The notes: generated by a model not told the origin, from the letters alone. A DNA stretch of 64,000 nucleotides from Adenophora triphylla var. japonica (GCA_022495995.1 JAFEMH010000759.1:496001-560000); one strand, 5' to 3'. Positions 22,108 through 34,361 are shown, counted from the stretch's first letter. Numbers and translations: made by a program.

Positions 22108-24226
22108 TACGATTGTGTATTGATTATAGATTGTTGAATCAAGCTACAATCAAGAACAAGTATCCTCTTCCTCACATTGATGACTTGTTTGATCAACTCC
22201 AAGGTTCAGTGATATTTTCAAAGCTTGACTTGCGTAGTGGGTACCATCAGTTGAAGATCAGGCCGGATGATATATCCAAAACAGCTTTCAGGACAAGGTA
22301 TGGCCATTATGAGTTCATTGTTATGCTTTTTGGGTTGACAAATGCACTGTTGTGTTTATGGAATTGATTAATAGAATTTTTAAACCTTACCTGGATAGCT
22401 TTGTGGTAGTCTTCATTGATGATATTCTTGTTTATTCAAAGTCCCGAGAAGATCATGAGAATCATTTGCGAATTGTGTTATCTATTCTTCGTGAGAAACA
22501 ATTGTTTGCGAAGTTCAGTAAATGTGAATTTTGGCTCGAGAAGATTGCATTTTTGGGTCATGTGGTTTCAGGAACAGGTATTGACATTGATCATTCAAAG
22601 ATTGAGGTCGTGGTCAACTGGAAACAACCTGCGACAGTGACAGAAGTCCGTAGTTTTCTGGGTTTGGCAGGTTACTACCGAAGATTTATTGAAGGGTTTT
22701 CGAAAATTGCAACACCGTTGACTAAATTGACTCGAAAAGATGTATCATTTGTGTGGGATGCAAAGTGTGAAACCAGTTTTGCAGAGCTGAAGAAGAGATT
22801 GACTACAGCTCCGATCCTTACCCTACCTGATGGATGCGAGAATTTCGTGATATTCAGTGATGCATCAAAGGAAGGTTTGGGTTGTGTTCTTATGCAGAAT
22901 GGGAAGGTGATAGCGTATGCTTCGAGGAAGTTAACACCGGCAGAGCAGAATTATCCTACCCATGACTTGGAGTTAGCTGCGATTATTTTTGCATTGCATA
23001 AGTGGAAACATTATCTTTATGGAGCTAAATTCGAGATTTTTACTGATCACAAGAGTTTGAAGTATTTGTTTACTCAGAAAGAATTGAATAACAGACAGAG
23101 GCGATAGTTGGAATTACTGAAAGACTATGATTGTGTTATTTCATACCATCCGGGAAAAGCTAATGTGGTTGCAGATGCACTTAGCCGAAAGGCTTATTTG
23201 TCAACATTTATGTCCCGCGAGTCGCAATGTGAGATGTTGTTTGCGAATGTTCAAGCTATACCTACCTTGTATAGAGATAATAAGGAAGCTCAACATAATG
23301 ATTCAGAATTTAAGAAGATTATAGGACAGTTACAAGATGGAAGGGCTGGGGATTTTATATTGAATAAGGATGGAATTTTAACTTTCAAAGGCAGAATTTG
23401 TGTACCATCTTCAAAAGATATCAAAGGACAAGTCTTAGAGGAAGGCCATAAATTGAGATTTGCGATTCACCCGGGAAGCACGAAAATGTATCAAGATTTG
23501 AAGAAGGGTTATTGGTGGAATGGAATGAAGAGAGAAATTGTTGAATTTGTTTCGAAGTATTTAACTTGCCAACAGACTAAAGCCGAGCATTAAAGACATG
23601 CAGAGTTACTACAACCGTTGGATATTCCAGAATGGAAGTGGGAATGTATTGCAATGGATTTTGTGATTGGACTACCTCATACATCGAAGAAGGTTGATGT
23701 AGTTTGGGTAATAGTGGATAGATTGACCAAGTCAGCTCACTTTTTGCCATTGTCAATGAAGTATTCGATGGAGAAGTTAGCACAAATGTATATACGAGAG
23801 ATTGTTCGACTTCATGGAGTACTAGTCAACATTGTATCAGATCGGGATCCAAGATTTACATCGCGATTTTGGAAAACTTTGCATGAGGCTTTGGGTTCAA
23901 AGCTGAGTTTCAGTACGACATATCATCCTCAAACAGAGAGGACTATCCATATTCTTGAGGATATGTTGCGTGCATGTGTGATGGATTTTCATTCATCTTG
24001 GGAAGTTCATTTACCTTTAGTTGAGTTTGCGTATAACAACAGTTATCAGTCCAGCATCGGAATGGCACCTTATGAGGCTTTGTATGGAAGAAAGTGTCAA
24101 TCTCCAATTTGTTGGTACGATGTTGGTGAAGCAAAACTTTGGGGTCCATATTTGGTTCGGGATTCGACTGAAAAGATTAAAGTAATTCGAGACAGATTGA
24201 AGACGGTTCAAAGTCGACAGAAATGA
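22108..24226 (+). pseudogene. RT, RNase H and integrase of the Tekay-like element
   Basis: RT resumes at [20 protein letters not shown] after the nested element. A frameshift at about 22350 lies between FGLTNAL and FMELINRIF. The active site [12 protein letters not shown] is at about 22409-22444, then RNase H ([46 protein letters not shown]). A TAG at 23105 interrupts before LELLKDYDC. Integrase has its HHCC zinc motif (HPGSTKMYQDL ... CQQTKAEH), then a TAA at 23591. Core acidic residues are in MDFVIGLP and VSDRDPRF. The segment around the third acidic residue reads HPQTERTIHILEDML, three residues shorter than usual. The protein is not functional. Confidence 0.9.
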
Positions 24227-24693
24227 TATGCCGACAATAGAAGAAGGGATTTATCATTTCAAGTTGGGGATTATGTGTTTTTAAAAATTTCTCCGAGGAC
24301 TGGAATTAAAATATTTGGCAACAAAGGTAAATTGGCGCCAAGGTATGTTGGTCCATTTGAAATTTTGGAGAAGGTTGGCAATTTGGCATACAGATTAGCT
24401 CTACCCCTATCTCTTTCTTCTTTTCACGACGTGTTTCATGTGTCAATGTTGAGAAAATACCTCTATGTACTTCGCATGTATTGAGTAATCCACCCGAGGA
24501 TATTCAGGCTGACATGACCTATGTGAAAGAACCGTTGAGAATTATGGAATCACAAGTCCGGGAACTGAGAACCAAGAATATTCCAGTTGTGAAAATCTTG
24601 TGGAAGAATCATACAGTTAAGGAAGCCACTTGGGAGTTGGAGTCCGAGATGAGTGAGAAGTATACGTGGTTGTTTGAGCACACATGTAAGTAA
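24227..24693 (+). pseudogene. Integrase C-terminus with chromodomain
   Basis: After a stop at about 24223 the frame continues with the GPY/F-type module (GNKGKLAPRYVGPFEILEKV, then AYRLALPLSLSSFHDVFHV). A further stop at about 24481 is followed by the chromodomain (VRELRTKNIPVVKILWKNHT, EATWELESEM). The chromodomain in this class is thought to guide integration by binding histone marks. It ends at TAA 24691. Confidence 0.85.
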
Positions 24694-24718
24694 ATTTATA
24701 ATTCGAGATGATTTTCTT

Positions 24719-24732
24719 TAAGAGGGAGTGAT
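24719..24732 (+). other. Polypurine tract of the Tekay-like element
   Basis: The purine-rich AAGAGGGAGTGAT ends one base before the TG of the 3' LTR, the expected site for plus-strand priming. Confidence 0.85.
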
Positions 24733-26999
24733 TGTCACGACCCTAAATCTAGGCACTATTTTGATCATGTTGAACACGTGTATGTGGTGTGTGTTTCATA
24801 TCGTTTCATGCATTGCATTATACTTGTGATTATTTTGTGTTCATTTTTATATTTCAATAACTTATTTGGTATTTTAACTATGTTATTAAATTAAATTGAA
24901 TTATTTAATGACTAATTGAAACTAATAGGAGTTGTGTAGTTGAATTATAAATTGTTAAAATTTAACTAAAAACCTTGTAAAAATATTGAGGTGCTAAAGT
25001 GTAAAGTTTAAAACTTAAGAAATGTAATGGCAACAACTCAATAGTAGGAGGATCTTAAGTGAATGTCTTCAATGTATATCCTTAGGTTGAAGCTTCTTGA
25101 ATCAAGCAGAGACCAAAAACCATTTCTTTCCTCTGTTCCTTCTGTTCACTTTAAAAATCCATTAGGTTCATTCCAAAATTCACCATAAATCCAATCCTTA
25201 TCCGTTCTTCATTCCATTTACGTCAAAATGTTCGGGAAGCTGCGTAGATCATTCCCATCAGATTAAATTTTTCATTCTTCATTTTATTTTGGAAGGTAAG
25301 TTATTATTTTCTTCTTTAATTCTTGCTCATTTGATGTTAATGTTGCAATTGTTAAAGTATACATGTTGCATGTAGCATTTGATTATTTTCTTGAGTTGAA
25401 ATGAACTTGGGATGAGTAAAATAAAGTGTTGATATGGTGGTTTTAGCTTGAGGTGAAAGGGTAAGTTTAAATTAAGGTTTTCAAGCATTGCTGATGTTTC
25501 AAACATCAGATGAATTTTCTGCTGAAGGGCACGACTCGTGCTTGAGGGCACGACTCGTTCCCATCCCCCATTCGTGATAACGAGTCGTGTAAATAAAAAC
25601 ACTCGTGCTGATTCGAGTGGCACGACTCGTGTTGTCTGTCACGAGTCATGCCTTTGCCTATTTCTGGTATGTCAGTTTTAAAGTCATTTATTCCTAACTA
25701 CCTAATACATCTTTTATCCAATTGAACACCATAATCAAAGTACAATATATTAACTATCAAATGATGCCTTAACTTGTTCAAAATGGTATTAGGAAGGTTA
25801 TGTAATCTTGTCTTGAAAATGGTTGGAAAACAAAATGGAAACTTAACCAAAGTTTTATGTAATCTTGTCTTGAAAATGGTTGGAAAACAAAATGGAAACT
25901 TAACCAAAGTTGGTCAAACTTAGCAAAATAACCTTAAACATTTTATTGAGGTTAAGCAATGTTGTATGTGAATATGTAAGACTTATTTGGAATATTTTGT
26001 GCAAATACATGGTTACGTATTCATGGTGTTTTTGTTCTACAGTGTATTGAAACATAAGTTGCACTATTTTGTTGGTTTAAACATGAGTAATAATACCATG
26101 TTAATGGATTGATATCCCGATTGTGGATTTATTTTCAAGTATCGGTTTATATTCTTGAACGTGTGTATCAGCTGATGTTTATTAGGGGTATAATGGTATT
26201 CGATCAATTATGGATTAAGCTCTATGAATTGATCGAATTATATTATACCTGTGACTGTCCCCTTCTGCTGGCCACAGTTGGGGTTATAGCTTCTGTTCTT
26301 TGCCAAAAGTATTTACAGATAGCGAGTAATCTTATTTGGTTCTCTGAAAATTGAGTCTTATAAGATGGTGAATATGTATAAACAGTTCACTAAAGACTAA
26401 AGAGAGGAGTTAATACTCCCATGTTGTACGTCATATTGCTCCGACGGGAAAGGTAAACCGAGGTAATGTAATGTGTTTACAGCTTTAAACAAGGTGTTAT
26501 GTGTAAACATGTTATGTGTTGCATCTTATATGTCATCTTGTTGCATCATAACATCTTACTGAGATTTATTCTCACCCTTATCCCTTTTACTGTTTTAGAC
26601 CGCTCTGAGACAGGAGGCCACAACCAGTGAGGCCGGGGAGGAGTTTGGAAGGCTTTCTTTTGGGAATTGTTAGGGTATGTTGTATAATTAGTTTGTGGTT
26701 GGGAGTATCATTCTGATACTACTCTTTTAGGGACTTGTATATAGTACTGATTTTGTAAAACGTTTCTGCATGTGTCTATGATGTAATTAAAACAGGTTGT
26801 TGTTTTTACAAAGTTTGTTTTGTAAACCTATCTCCAAGTGGAGATGTGTAGTTGGTTTTATATTGGTTTGTGAAAGTTGAGTGTGTATATTTAAAAATAA
26901 ACAAAAGATTTTAAATTTAAGCGACTTTTACGATTGAGGGGACCCTTCCGCTCGGGGCACGTGCAAAGGTTTCGGGTCGGGATTTGATGAATCCCCACA
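24733..26999 (+). repeat. 3' LTR of the Tekay-like element
   Basis: 2267 bp, TGTCACGACCC to CCCCACA. Its extra length is mainly a 57-bp tandem duplication at about 25799-25914 (TGTAATCTTGTCTTGAAAATG repeated). It carries the same CACGACTCGTG word cluster at about 25530-25650. Confidence 0.93.
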
Positions 27000-27004
27000 A
27001 AACA

Positions 27005-27318
27005 TGAACCGAAGCGTTGAAGGACATGAAAGAAGGTGGAGTGAATAGATTGTGCATACTTCATGAACAACATAAACTCTAAAGGCATAAATGGACATTT
27101 AGAGCATGCTTTGAACATATATAGGACTTATATCTAAACATGTAAAAAACATACATAAACATTTAGATCAAAAATCATGGAGAAGGGGAGTAAAAAAGAA
27201 TAAACATAAAGAACATCATTATTTACATACATTGAGGTCTAGCCATGAAATAGCTAGACCTCAAGCTTTCTTTACATGGAGATTACATTTTGAACATAAA
27301 ATAGGCTACAAGGGGGAG
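27005..27318 (-). repeat. Old LTR-like remnant, part 2
   Basis: Continuation of the 8990-10204 remnant after the chromovirus. A/T-rich and non-coding, with an inverted repeat TGAGGTCTAGCCATG / AGCTAGACCTCA at about 27232-27262. It ends at the copia target duplication. Confidence 0.4.
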
Positions 27319-27323
27319 ACTTA

Positions 27324-28558
27324 TGTTACAAAGTTGCAGAGGGAAATTACAGAAATAATGTAAAATACATAAATTAATAAACTGAAAATACAAAAAGGAT
27401 AGTCGTTGTTGTTACACGAGCCCAATGATAATCACTGTCTCCTTAAGACATATTTGTCCCCTCACCGAGTGTGCTTGAGCTTTGGTGGGACGCTTGTCTC
27501 CCAGGATAGAAAGTGGGGATCGGGAGCACTTTGCACCCAAGTATTCCGGCGAGCTGAACCGAGCTTGGATAGTATCACCTCTTGATAAATACTTATGCAA
27601 GGAGACCAAAGAAGCGAATGACAATATGCACCAAGAGGAATGGAGGAGGATTGTATTTGCAGTAGGTGTTTTGTCTATGTTATGTTGTATCTCTTGGTTC
27701 CTTCTTGTTGTCAACAACTCCATTATATATAGCCATAGGAATCAAAACTGAAAATTTAGGATTTAATTCGGTATTAATCACCATTAATCCGAAAATAAAA
27801 CCCATTAAAGCGAGAATATTAAACCCATTTAATTTAACGTTTCAGTTTTGATATTCATTTTCACGGCTGTTACACTTTGGAAATCAAACAGTAATCAATG
27901 CTCAGGATCTGCTCGGCCGAGAAGGCATAAGCCTCGGTTGAGCATGCTTGTCCAGAAACTTTTGCCTTTGCCTTGCTCGAGCGAGTCACCTGCAGTGCTC
28001 GGTCGAGCATACCTGTTCCAGAACAGTCAAAGCTTTGATTTACAAAATCAAAAATATTAGAAAAAGGTGGGCTTGTCTGCGTAGGCAATTTTGGTGCTAC
28101 ATTCGGGTCCGCAGGACAGGCACATGCACGAGTACGCACCTCGCAAGCCAAATTGGAACTTGATTTGCACCCCCCCCCCCGCGCACCTGTGCGCGAGAGA
28201 GAGCCTCTATGCTACATAATCTTGAACACTACTCTAGTGCTCAAGTCTTTATACTAGCATCAAGTTCAATTCCTTTTCAATGTGGGATAACCCCACTTTC
28301 CTTTTACTTTGAGCATTTATATCTCAACCAAAGTGAGATAACTTCATTTCCTTAGCAATGTGGGATAACTTTCTTTCCAACCCACTTACTTTGAGCATTC
28401 ATATCTTATTCATCCAACAACCATTTGAACAAATAAATATTTGATTTCTTGTTCTCATGGAGTAGAACACAAACACATAAACAATTAAGTAATTTGATAA
28501 AATTACCCTTTAAGAAATAATCCATAATTTCCTTCAAAAACACACTATTTTCCAACAA
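27324..28558 (-). repeat. 3' LTR of the copia element
   Basis: 1235 bp. On the minus strand it begins TGTTGGAAAATAGTG and ends CTTTGTAACA. A TATA-like TATATATA lies at about 27723-27730 (minus). A cluster of TGCTCGGCCGAG / CTCGAGCGAG / TGCTCGGTCGAGCA words lies at 27905-28010. A C-run precedes GCGCACCTGTGCGCGAGAGAG near 28170. Confidence 0.92.
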
Positions 28559-29004
28559 TCCACCACATGAAGGAAATTCATGAGAATAGGTGATAAAGTC
28601 CAGCAGTCAAAAGCCTGCATAGGATAGGTAGGGGTTTGCCCTTTGAACCTTCCCTTGTAAAAGTATATTTACTCTACTCGCTAATCAGTAGACGCGATGT
28701 CCTTGAATTGCAAGCTTTTTGTGTAGCCGATCATATACTTTACACATGTATCTCCCTAACACAATTCAGCTCTCATAGTTGTGTCCATTAATGGCCCTGG
28801 AGCACAATGCCTGGTTTTATGAGAAGGTCTAAGAATTGAGCCTCACACAATTCTCCTCGAAGCAGCCTCTACTTCTTTCTCACATAGGTGATTCATCTCG
28901 GGATGTCACTTTAAGGAATAGGTATGGGGTTGACCCCCACAGTGACGCTACAAGTCTTTTAACAGTTAGGTTATCCCTTTGAACCTAGATCTTGGGATCT
29001 CCAG
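28559..29004 (-). other. 3' non-coding region of the copia element with PPT
   Basis: About 450 bp between the end of RNase H and the 3' LTR. The minus strand next to the LTR reads TTCATGTGGTGGAT, the likely polypurine tract. No ORF is seen in the rest. Confidence 0.7.
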
Positions 29005-30468
29005 TCAGCTAGGTTGGGTTTTCGTTGTGGTTAACTTCTCAAGAGGCTTTAATCCCATTCCCAATGTCAACTTTGCAACTATCTCTTTACTTAACCCTTT
29101 GGTTAGCGGATCCACCAAATTATCTTTTGACCTTACATAGTCAATAGATATGGTGCCAGTTGCAAGTAGTTGTTTAATGGTATTATGTCTTCGACGTATA
29201 TGTCTAAACTTACCATTATACATATGACTTTGTGCCCTACCAATCGCATATTGGCTATCGCAATGTATACAAATTTATGGCACGAGCTTTTCCCATCTTG
29301 GAATATCTTCTAGAAATTGGCGTAGTTATTCGGCTTCTTCACCACATTTATCTAGTGCTATAAACTCAGATTCCATGGTTAATCTGGCTATAACAGTTTG
29401 CTTAGAAAATTTCCATGATATAAATGCACCTGCTAATGTGAATAGATATCCACTTGTAGACCTTGAGTCTTGGATATCCGATATCCAATTAGCATCACTA
29501 TATCCTTCTATCACAGTTGGATGTCTAGAGTAATGTAATCTAAATTCACGAGTATATCATAAGTACCTTAGTACTCTTACTATACCCTTCCAATGATTTG
29601 TTCCAGGATTACTAGTGTATCAGTTTAATTTGCTAACGGTATAAGCAATATCAGGCCTAGTACAACTCACCAAATACATTAGATTTCCAATAATTCTCGA
29701 ATACTCTAATTGAGACACCGGTTCATCTCTATTCTTTGAAAGATGAAGAATAGGGTCAATTGGAGTACTCGATATTCCATTGTCATCCTTGCTAAATTTC
29801 TCAAGAATTTTATCCACATAATGAGATTGACTTAGTACAAGTTCGTTGGATATTCTAGAAATTTTAACTCCAAGGATTACGTCAGCAAGTCCTATATCTT
29901 TCATGTCAAACTTCGAATTCAACATGTCTTTCATGGATTTGATCATCTTATCACAACTCCCTATGATAAGTATGTCGTCTACATAAAGACACAAAATGAC
30001 ATAGTCATTTTTCGTGGTTTTAGTATAGACACATTTGTCACACTCATTTATTTTAAATCCACTTTGAATCATGGCATTATCAAATTTTTTATGCCATTGT
30101 TTTGGTGCTTGTTTCAAGCCATATAATGACTTTACTAATTTGCACACCTTGTTTTCTTGTCCATGCGCAACAAACCCCTCGCGTTGTTCCATGTAAATCT
30201 CATCTTCTAAATCTCCATTTAGAAAGGCTGATTTTACATCCATTTGATGTATTTTAAGATTCCTTAACGCGACAATTGTAAGTACAACTCTTATTGACGT
30301 TATTCTCGTGACGGGAGAATACGTGTCAAAATAGTCTAGGCCTTCTTTTTGTTTGTAACCTTTAATTACAAGTCGGGCCTTATACTTATCAATTGTTCCG
30401 TCCGCCTTCATTTTCCTTTTGAAAATCCACTTATATCCTAGTAGTTTGCTTCCCGGAGGAAGGTCCAC
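29005..30468 (-). pseudogene. Copia reverse transcriptase and RNase H, broken
   Basis: RT starts with ELVDLPPGSKLLGYKWIFKR after a TGA. It continues through YKARLVIKGYKQKEGLDYFD, QMDVKSAFLNGDLEDEIYM and SLYGLKQAPKQWHKKFD to the active site YVDDILIIG (29974-29985 for YVDD). A stop at 29620 follows SKLN. RNase H is in pieces: 29514-29326 has [20 protein letters not shown], and 29223-29005 has the end HIRRRHNTIKQLLA and VDPLTKGLS. Stops near 29322 and 29280 separate them. The conserved order is complete, but no continuous polyprotein can be made. Confidence 0.9.
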
Positions 30469-32322
30469 TAATTCTCATGTGTGATTTTGCAAAATGGAAT
30501 CAATTTCACTTTTAATTGCTTCCTTCTACAAAGGTCCTTCCGAAGAGCTAACGGCTTCTTTGTAACTTTGTGGTTCACTTTCTACCATATAGGTTAGAAA
30601 TTCCGGACCAAAAGATTATTCAATCCTAGCTCTTTTGCTCCGTCGAGGTTCCACCTCTTCTTCTTCACTTTTATCTTGAACATGTTCTTCTTCTATTGAA
30701 TCTACAACCCTAGTCGATGAGCTTGCCTCATTTCTTGACTTACACGGGAATATATTCTCAAAGAAAGACACGTTTACAGATTCCATTATAGTATTTTTGA
30801 ATATAGCTTCAATTTTCGAATCATACACAAGAAATCTATAAGCGCTACTATTATGTGCATATCCAATAAATATGCAATCAATAGTTTTAGGTGAAATCTT
30901 TACCTTTTTAGGTGGAGATATGGCTACCTTTGCAAGACACCCCCACACTCTCAAGTGTTTGTAACCTAGCACTCTTCCATGCCATAGTTCATAAGGAGTT
31001 TTGTCTTGTTTCTTTCGGGGTATTTTATTGAACACGTAGTTAGCCGACAACACGGCTTCCCCCCACATGTTATCCGGTAATCTTGAACTCAATAACATGG
31101 CATTCATCATTTCTTTTAATGTCCGATTTTTCCTTTCGGCAACACCGTTTTGTTGGGGTGTATAAGGTGCCGAGGTAGTATGTTTAATTCCATTTTGAGC
31201 ACATATTACTTCAAATGGAGATTCATATTCACCACCTTTATCACTTCTTAGCACCTTAATTTTCCGATTTAGTTGATTCTCAACTTTGTTTTTATAGAGA
31301 GTAAACTTCTTTATAGCTTCATCTTTACTTTTTAGAAGATACACACAGCAATACTTTGTGCCATCATCTACAAAAGTAATAAAGTACTTATTGCCGCCCC
31401 GTGATTGTGTTGATTTAAAGTCACATAATTTCGTGTGAACCAATTCAAGTGGTTCACTATTTCTTTCAACTGAATAGAATGATTTTCTTGTTAATTTTGC
31501 TTCTACACATGTTTCACATTTTTGTTTGCAATAAACTATAAACTTTGGAATATAATTTGATTTTGTCAAACGACTTATAGAATCAAAATTAACATTTCCA
31601 AGTCTAGCATGCCACAAATTAGATGACTCAAGCAAGTAAACGGAAGAAATATTCATTTCATTATCTTTTGGCTTAACCACCATTACACTTAGCTTGAACA
31701 AGCCATCATTTCCTTTTCCTACAAACATTCCACTCTTAGACAAAGTGACTACATTGAACTCAAACACAATACGAAAACCATGTTTTATCAAAAGCGATCC
31801 GGACACCAAGTTCTTCCGGATATCGGGCACATAAAACACGTTGTTGAGAGTCAACTCCTTCCCGGAGGTCATCTTCAAAACCACTTTCCCTTCACCATTG
31901 ATTTCAAAAGTGGCTGAATACCCCATGAATAGCTTCTCTCCATCCTTAGCAACAAGAGTACTAAAAATGTCTTTGTTGGAGCACACATGTCTAGTAGCAC
32001 CGGTGTCAATCCACCATTGATTTGGGTTTGAACCCATCAAATTCACCTCGAAAATCACAGCTGTGGGGTGCATCTCGGACACGTCCCTAGCAATGTCTTC
32101 CACCATGTTTGCCTCACGAGCCTTCTTGGGCAACTTGCAAGCATGAGCCTTGTGGCCTTCACCACCACAATTATAACAAGTTCCTAAGAACTTCTTCTTG
32201 GAAACACCACCCTTTGGTCCCAAGTGGGAACGTTTTGAGGTTGTCACAACCTTCCCTTTTCCCTTACCAAAGCCTTTGCTTTTGGAGCTTTGACCATGCT
32301 CCACCACATTAGCTTTAACCAT
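30469..32322 (-). pseudogene. Copia gag C-terminus, protease and integrase
   Basis: The open stretch 32322-30616 (568 aa) begins within gag, with a lysine/glycine-rich basic region and a zinc knuckle CYNCGGEGHKAHAC. Protease follows (WWIDTGATRHVCSNKDIF). Integrase has the HHCC zinc module (HARLGNVNFDSISRL ... CETC), the core acidic residues in TFVDDGTKYC and RSDKGGEYES, and the Glu in TPQQNGVAERKNRT. The end RRSKRARIE is a normal copia spacer. Between 30616 and 30468 three stops occur (two where Trp is expected), cutting integrase from RT. Confidence 0.9.
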
Positions 32323-33032
32323 ACTAGAAACAAACTTTTTCTCAGCGGCTCTATTGTTCTCTTCAATACATAATCGAAGAATTAGCCCTTCAACATCTAT
32401 TTCCTTTCGCTTATGCTTAAGGTAGTTCTTGAAATCATTCTAAGATGGAGGCAATTTTTCAATGATAGCAGCCACTTGGAAGCTTTCACTTATGACCATA
32501 TCCTCGGCATGAATCTCATGCAAAATTGTTTGAAACTCATCAACTTGAGACTTCACACTTTTGTTGTCCACCATCTTAAAATCAAGGAAACGGGAAACAA
32601 TGAACTTCTTTGTTCCCGCATCCTCAATTTTATATTTGTGTACCAAAGAACCCCATAATTCATTAGCAGATTTCTTTTCATTGAACACATTGTAAAGAGA
32701 ATCTGAAAGCGAATTTAGGACATAATTTCTGCACAAGTACTCCCCATGTTTCCATGTTTCAACCGCAGCCAAGGTTGTAACATCCGTTTCATTCTCACTC
32801 ACCTTTGGCATATCCTCTTTCAGATATTTAGCCAAATTCAAGGTAGTGAGATAGAAATGCATCTTTTGTTTCCAACGCTTAAAATAGTGGCCAACAAACT
32901 TCTCAGGCTTTTCAGTATGAGGGTCAGGATATGGATTGTTTTAATCACAATAGTTGAGTCACTTCCATTTCCACTTTGTGGTCCAGTTTGGGGTCCAATT
33001 AGGGTCTTCGTAGTGTTGGTATCAGTCGCCAT
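32323..33032 (-). pseudogene. Copia gag N-terminus, frameshifted
   Basis: Starts at ATG 33032 (MATDTNTTKTLIGPQTGP). A one-base loss at about 32935-32945 shifts the frame. The correct frame continues [36 protein letters not shown] and [12 protein letters not shown] (UBN2-type gag domain). A TAG at 32440 stands where Trp is expected (LPPS-stop-NDFKNY). The frame then leads into the zinc-knuckle ORF. Confidence 0.85.
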
Positions 33033-33114
33033 CTGAAACACAACAACTAGTTAGTATAAACAGTTTAAAAGGATTTGTAATCGGCTCCCTCTGTTAGGGG
33101 ATATGTCTTAAGAT

Positions 33115-34356
33115 TGTTGCAAACTTGTAGATGGAAATTACAGAAATAATGTAAAATACATAAATTAATAAACTGAAAATACAAAAAAGGATAGTCGTTG
33201 TTGTTGCACGAGCCCAATGATAATCACTGTTTCCTTAAGACATAATTGTCCCCTCACCGAGTGTGCTTGAGCTTTGGTGGGACGCTTGTCTCCCAGGATA
33301 GAACGTGCGGATCGGGGGCACTTTGCACCTAAGTATCCCGGTTAGCTGAACCGAGATTGGACAGTATCACCTCTTGATAACTACTTATGCAAGGAGGCCA
33401 AAGAAGCGAGTGATAATATGCAGCAAGAGGAATGGAGGAGGATTGTATTTGTAGTAGGTGTTTTGTCTATATTATGTTGTATCTCTTGGTTCCTTCTTGT
33501 TGTCAACAACTCCATTATATATAGCCTTAGGAATCAAAACTGAAAATTTAGGATTTAATTCGGTATTAATCACTATTTCATTTCCATTTCAATTTTGATA
33601 TTTATTTTCACGGCTGTTACACTTTGGAAATCAAACAGTCATCAATGCTCAGGATCTGCTTGGCCGAGCAGGCATAAGCCTCTGCCGAGCATGTTTGTCC
33701 AGAAACTTCTGCCTTGGCCTTGCTCGGGCGAGTCACCTGCAGTGCTCGGTCGAGCATACCTATTCCATAAAGTATACATTATGTCATGCTCTGCTCGGGC
33801 GAGTCAACAACTGGAAAGCTTGAATTTATTTTTTATTTACAAAATCAAAAATATTAGCAAAAGGTGGGCTTGTCTGCGTAGGCAATTTTGGTGCTACATT
33901 CGTGTTCGCAGGACGCGCACATGCACGAGTAGGCACCTCGCAAGCCAAATTGGAACTTGATTTGCACCCCCCCCCTCTGCGCACCTATGCGCGAGAGAGA
34001 GCCTCTATGCTACATAATCTTGAACACTACTCTAGTGCTCAAGTCTTTATACTAGCATCAAGTTCAAATTCCTTTCCAATGTGAGATAATCCCATTTTTC
34101 TTTTACTTTGAGCATTTATATCTCAACCAAAGTGAGATAACTTCATTTCCTTAGCAATGTGGGATAACTTTTTTTTCAACCCACTTACTTTGAGCATTCA
34201 TATCTTATTCATCCAACAATCATTTTGGACAAATAAATATTTGATTTCTTGTTCTCATGGAGTAGAACTCAAACACATAAACAATTAAATAATTTGACAA
34301 AATTACCCTTTATGAAATAATCCATAATTTCCTTAAAAACACACTATTTTCCAACA
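33115..34356 (-). repeat. 5' LTR of the copia element
   Basis: 1242 bp. It is nearly the same as the 3' LTR but has an extra ~60-bp stretch with another TGCTCGGGCGAG word (about 33775-33830) and lacks about 50 bp present in the 3' copy near 27785-27835. TGCTCGG words lie at 33656-33815. Confidence 0.92.
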
Positions 34357-34361
34357 ACTTA

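Larger units (their letters stand above)
10210..26999 (+). mobile_element. Ty3/gypsy chromovirus, Tekay/Del-like, with nested insertion
   Basis: A complete element with two 2.2-kb LTRs, 5-bp target duplication AAACA (10205-10209 and 27000-27004), an initiator-Met primer site, a polypurine tract and gag-protease-RT-RNase H-integrase-chromodomain order. A C-terminal chromodomain plus long LTRs indicate the Tekay (Del) group. The body is interrupted at 14392-22102 by another retroelement sitting inside the RT domain. At least five in-frame stops and two or more frameshifts make it non-autonomous now. Confidence 0.93.
27324..34356 (-). mobile_element. Ty1/copia retrotransposon, near complete, inactive
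   Basis: A 7.0-kb element on the minus strand with LTRs 33115-34356 (5') and 27324-28558 (3'), and 5-bp target duplication ACTTA (27319-27323, 34357-34361). It encodes gag, protease, integrase, RT and RNase H in copia order. Stops and at least one frameshift inactivate it. The space next to the 5' LTR lacks a TGG primer site (see findings). A Tork-like lineage is suggested by the protease and zinc-finger motifs, without a tree. Confidence 0.93.

Noticed and set aside
33018..33027. TGGTATCAG near the copia 5' LTR as primer site
   Set aside because: It is on the plus strand while the element is on the minus strand, lies about 90 bp inside, and is part of the gag start codon region.
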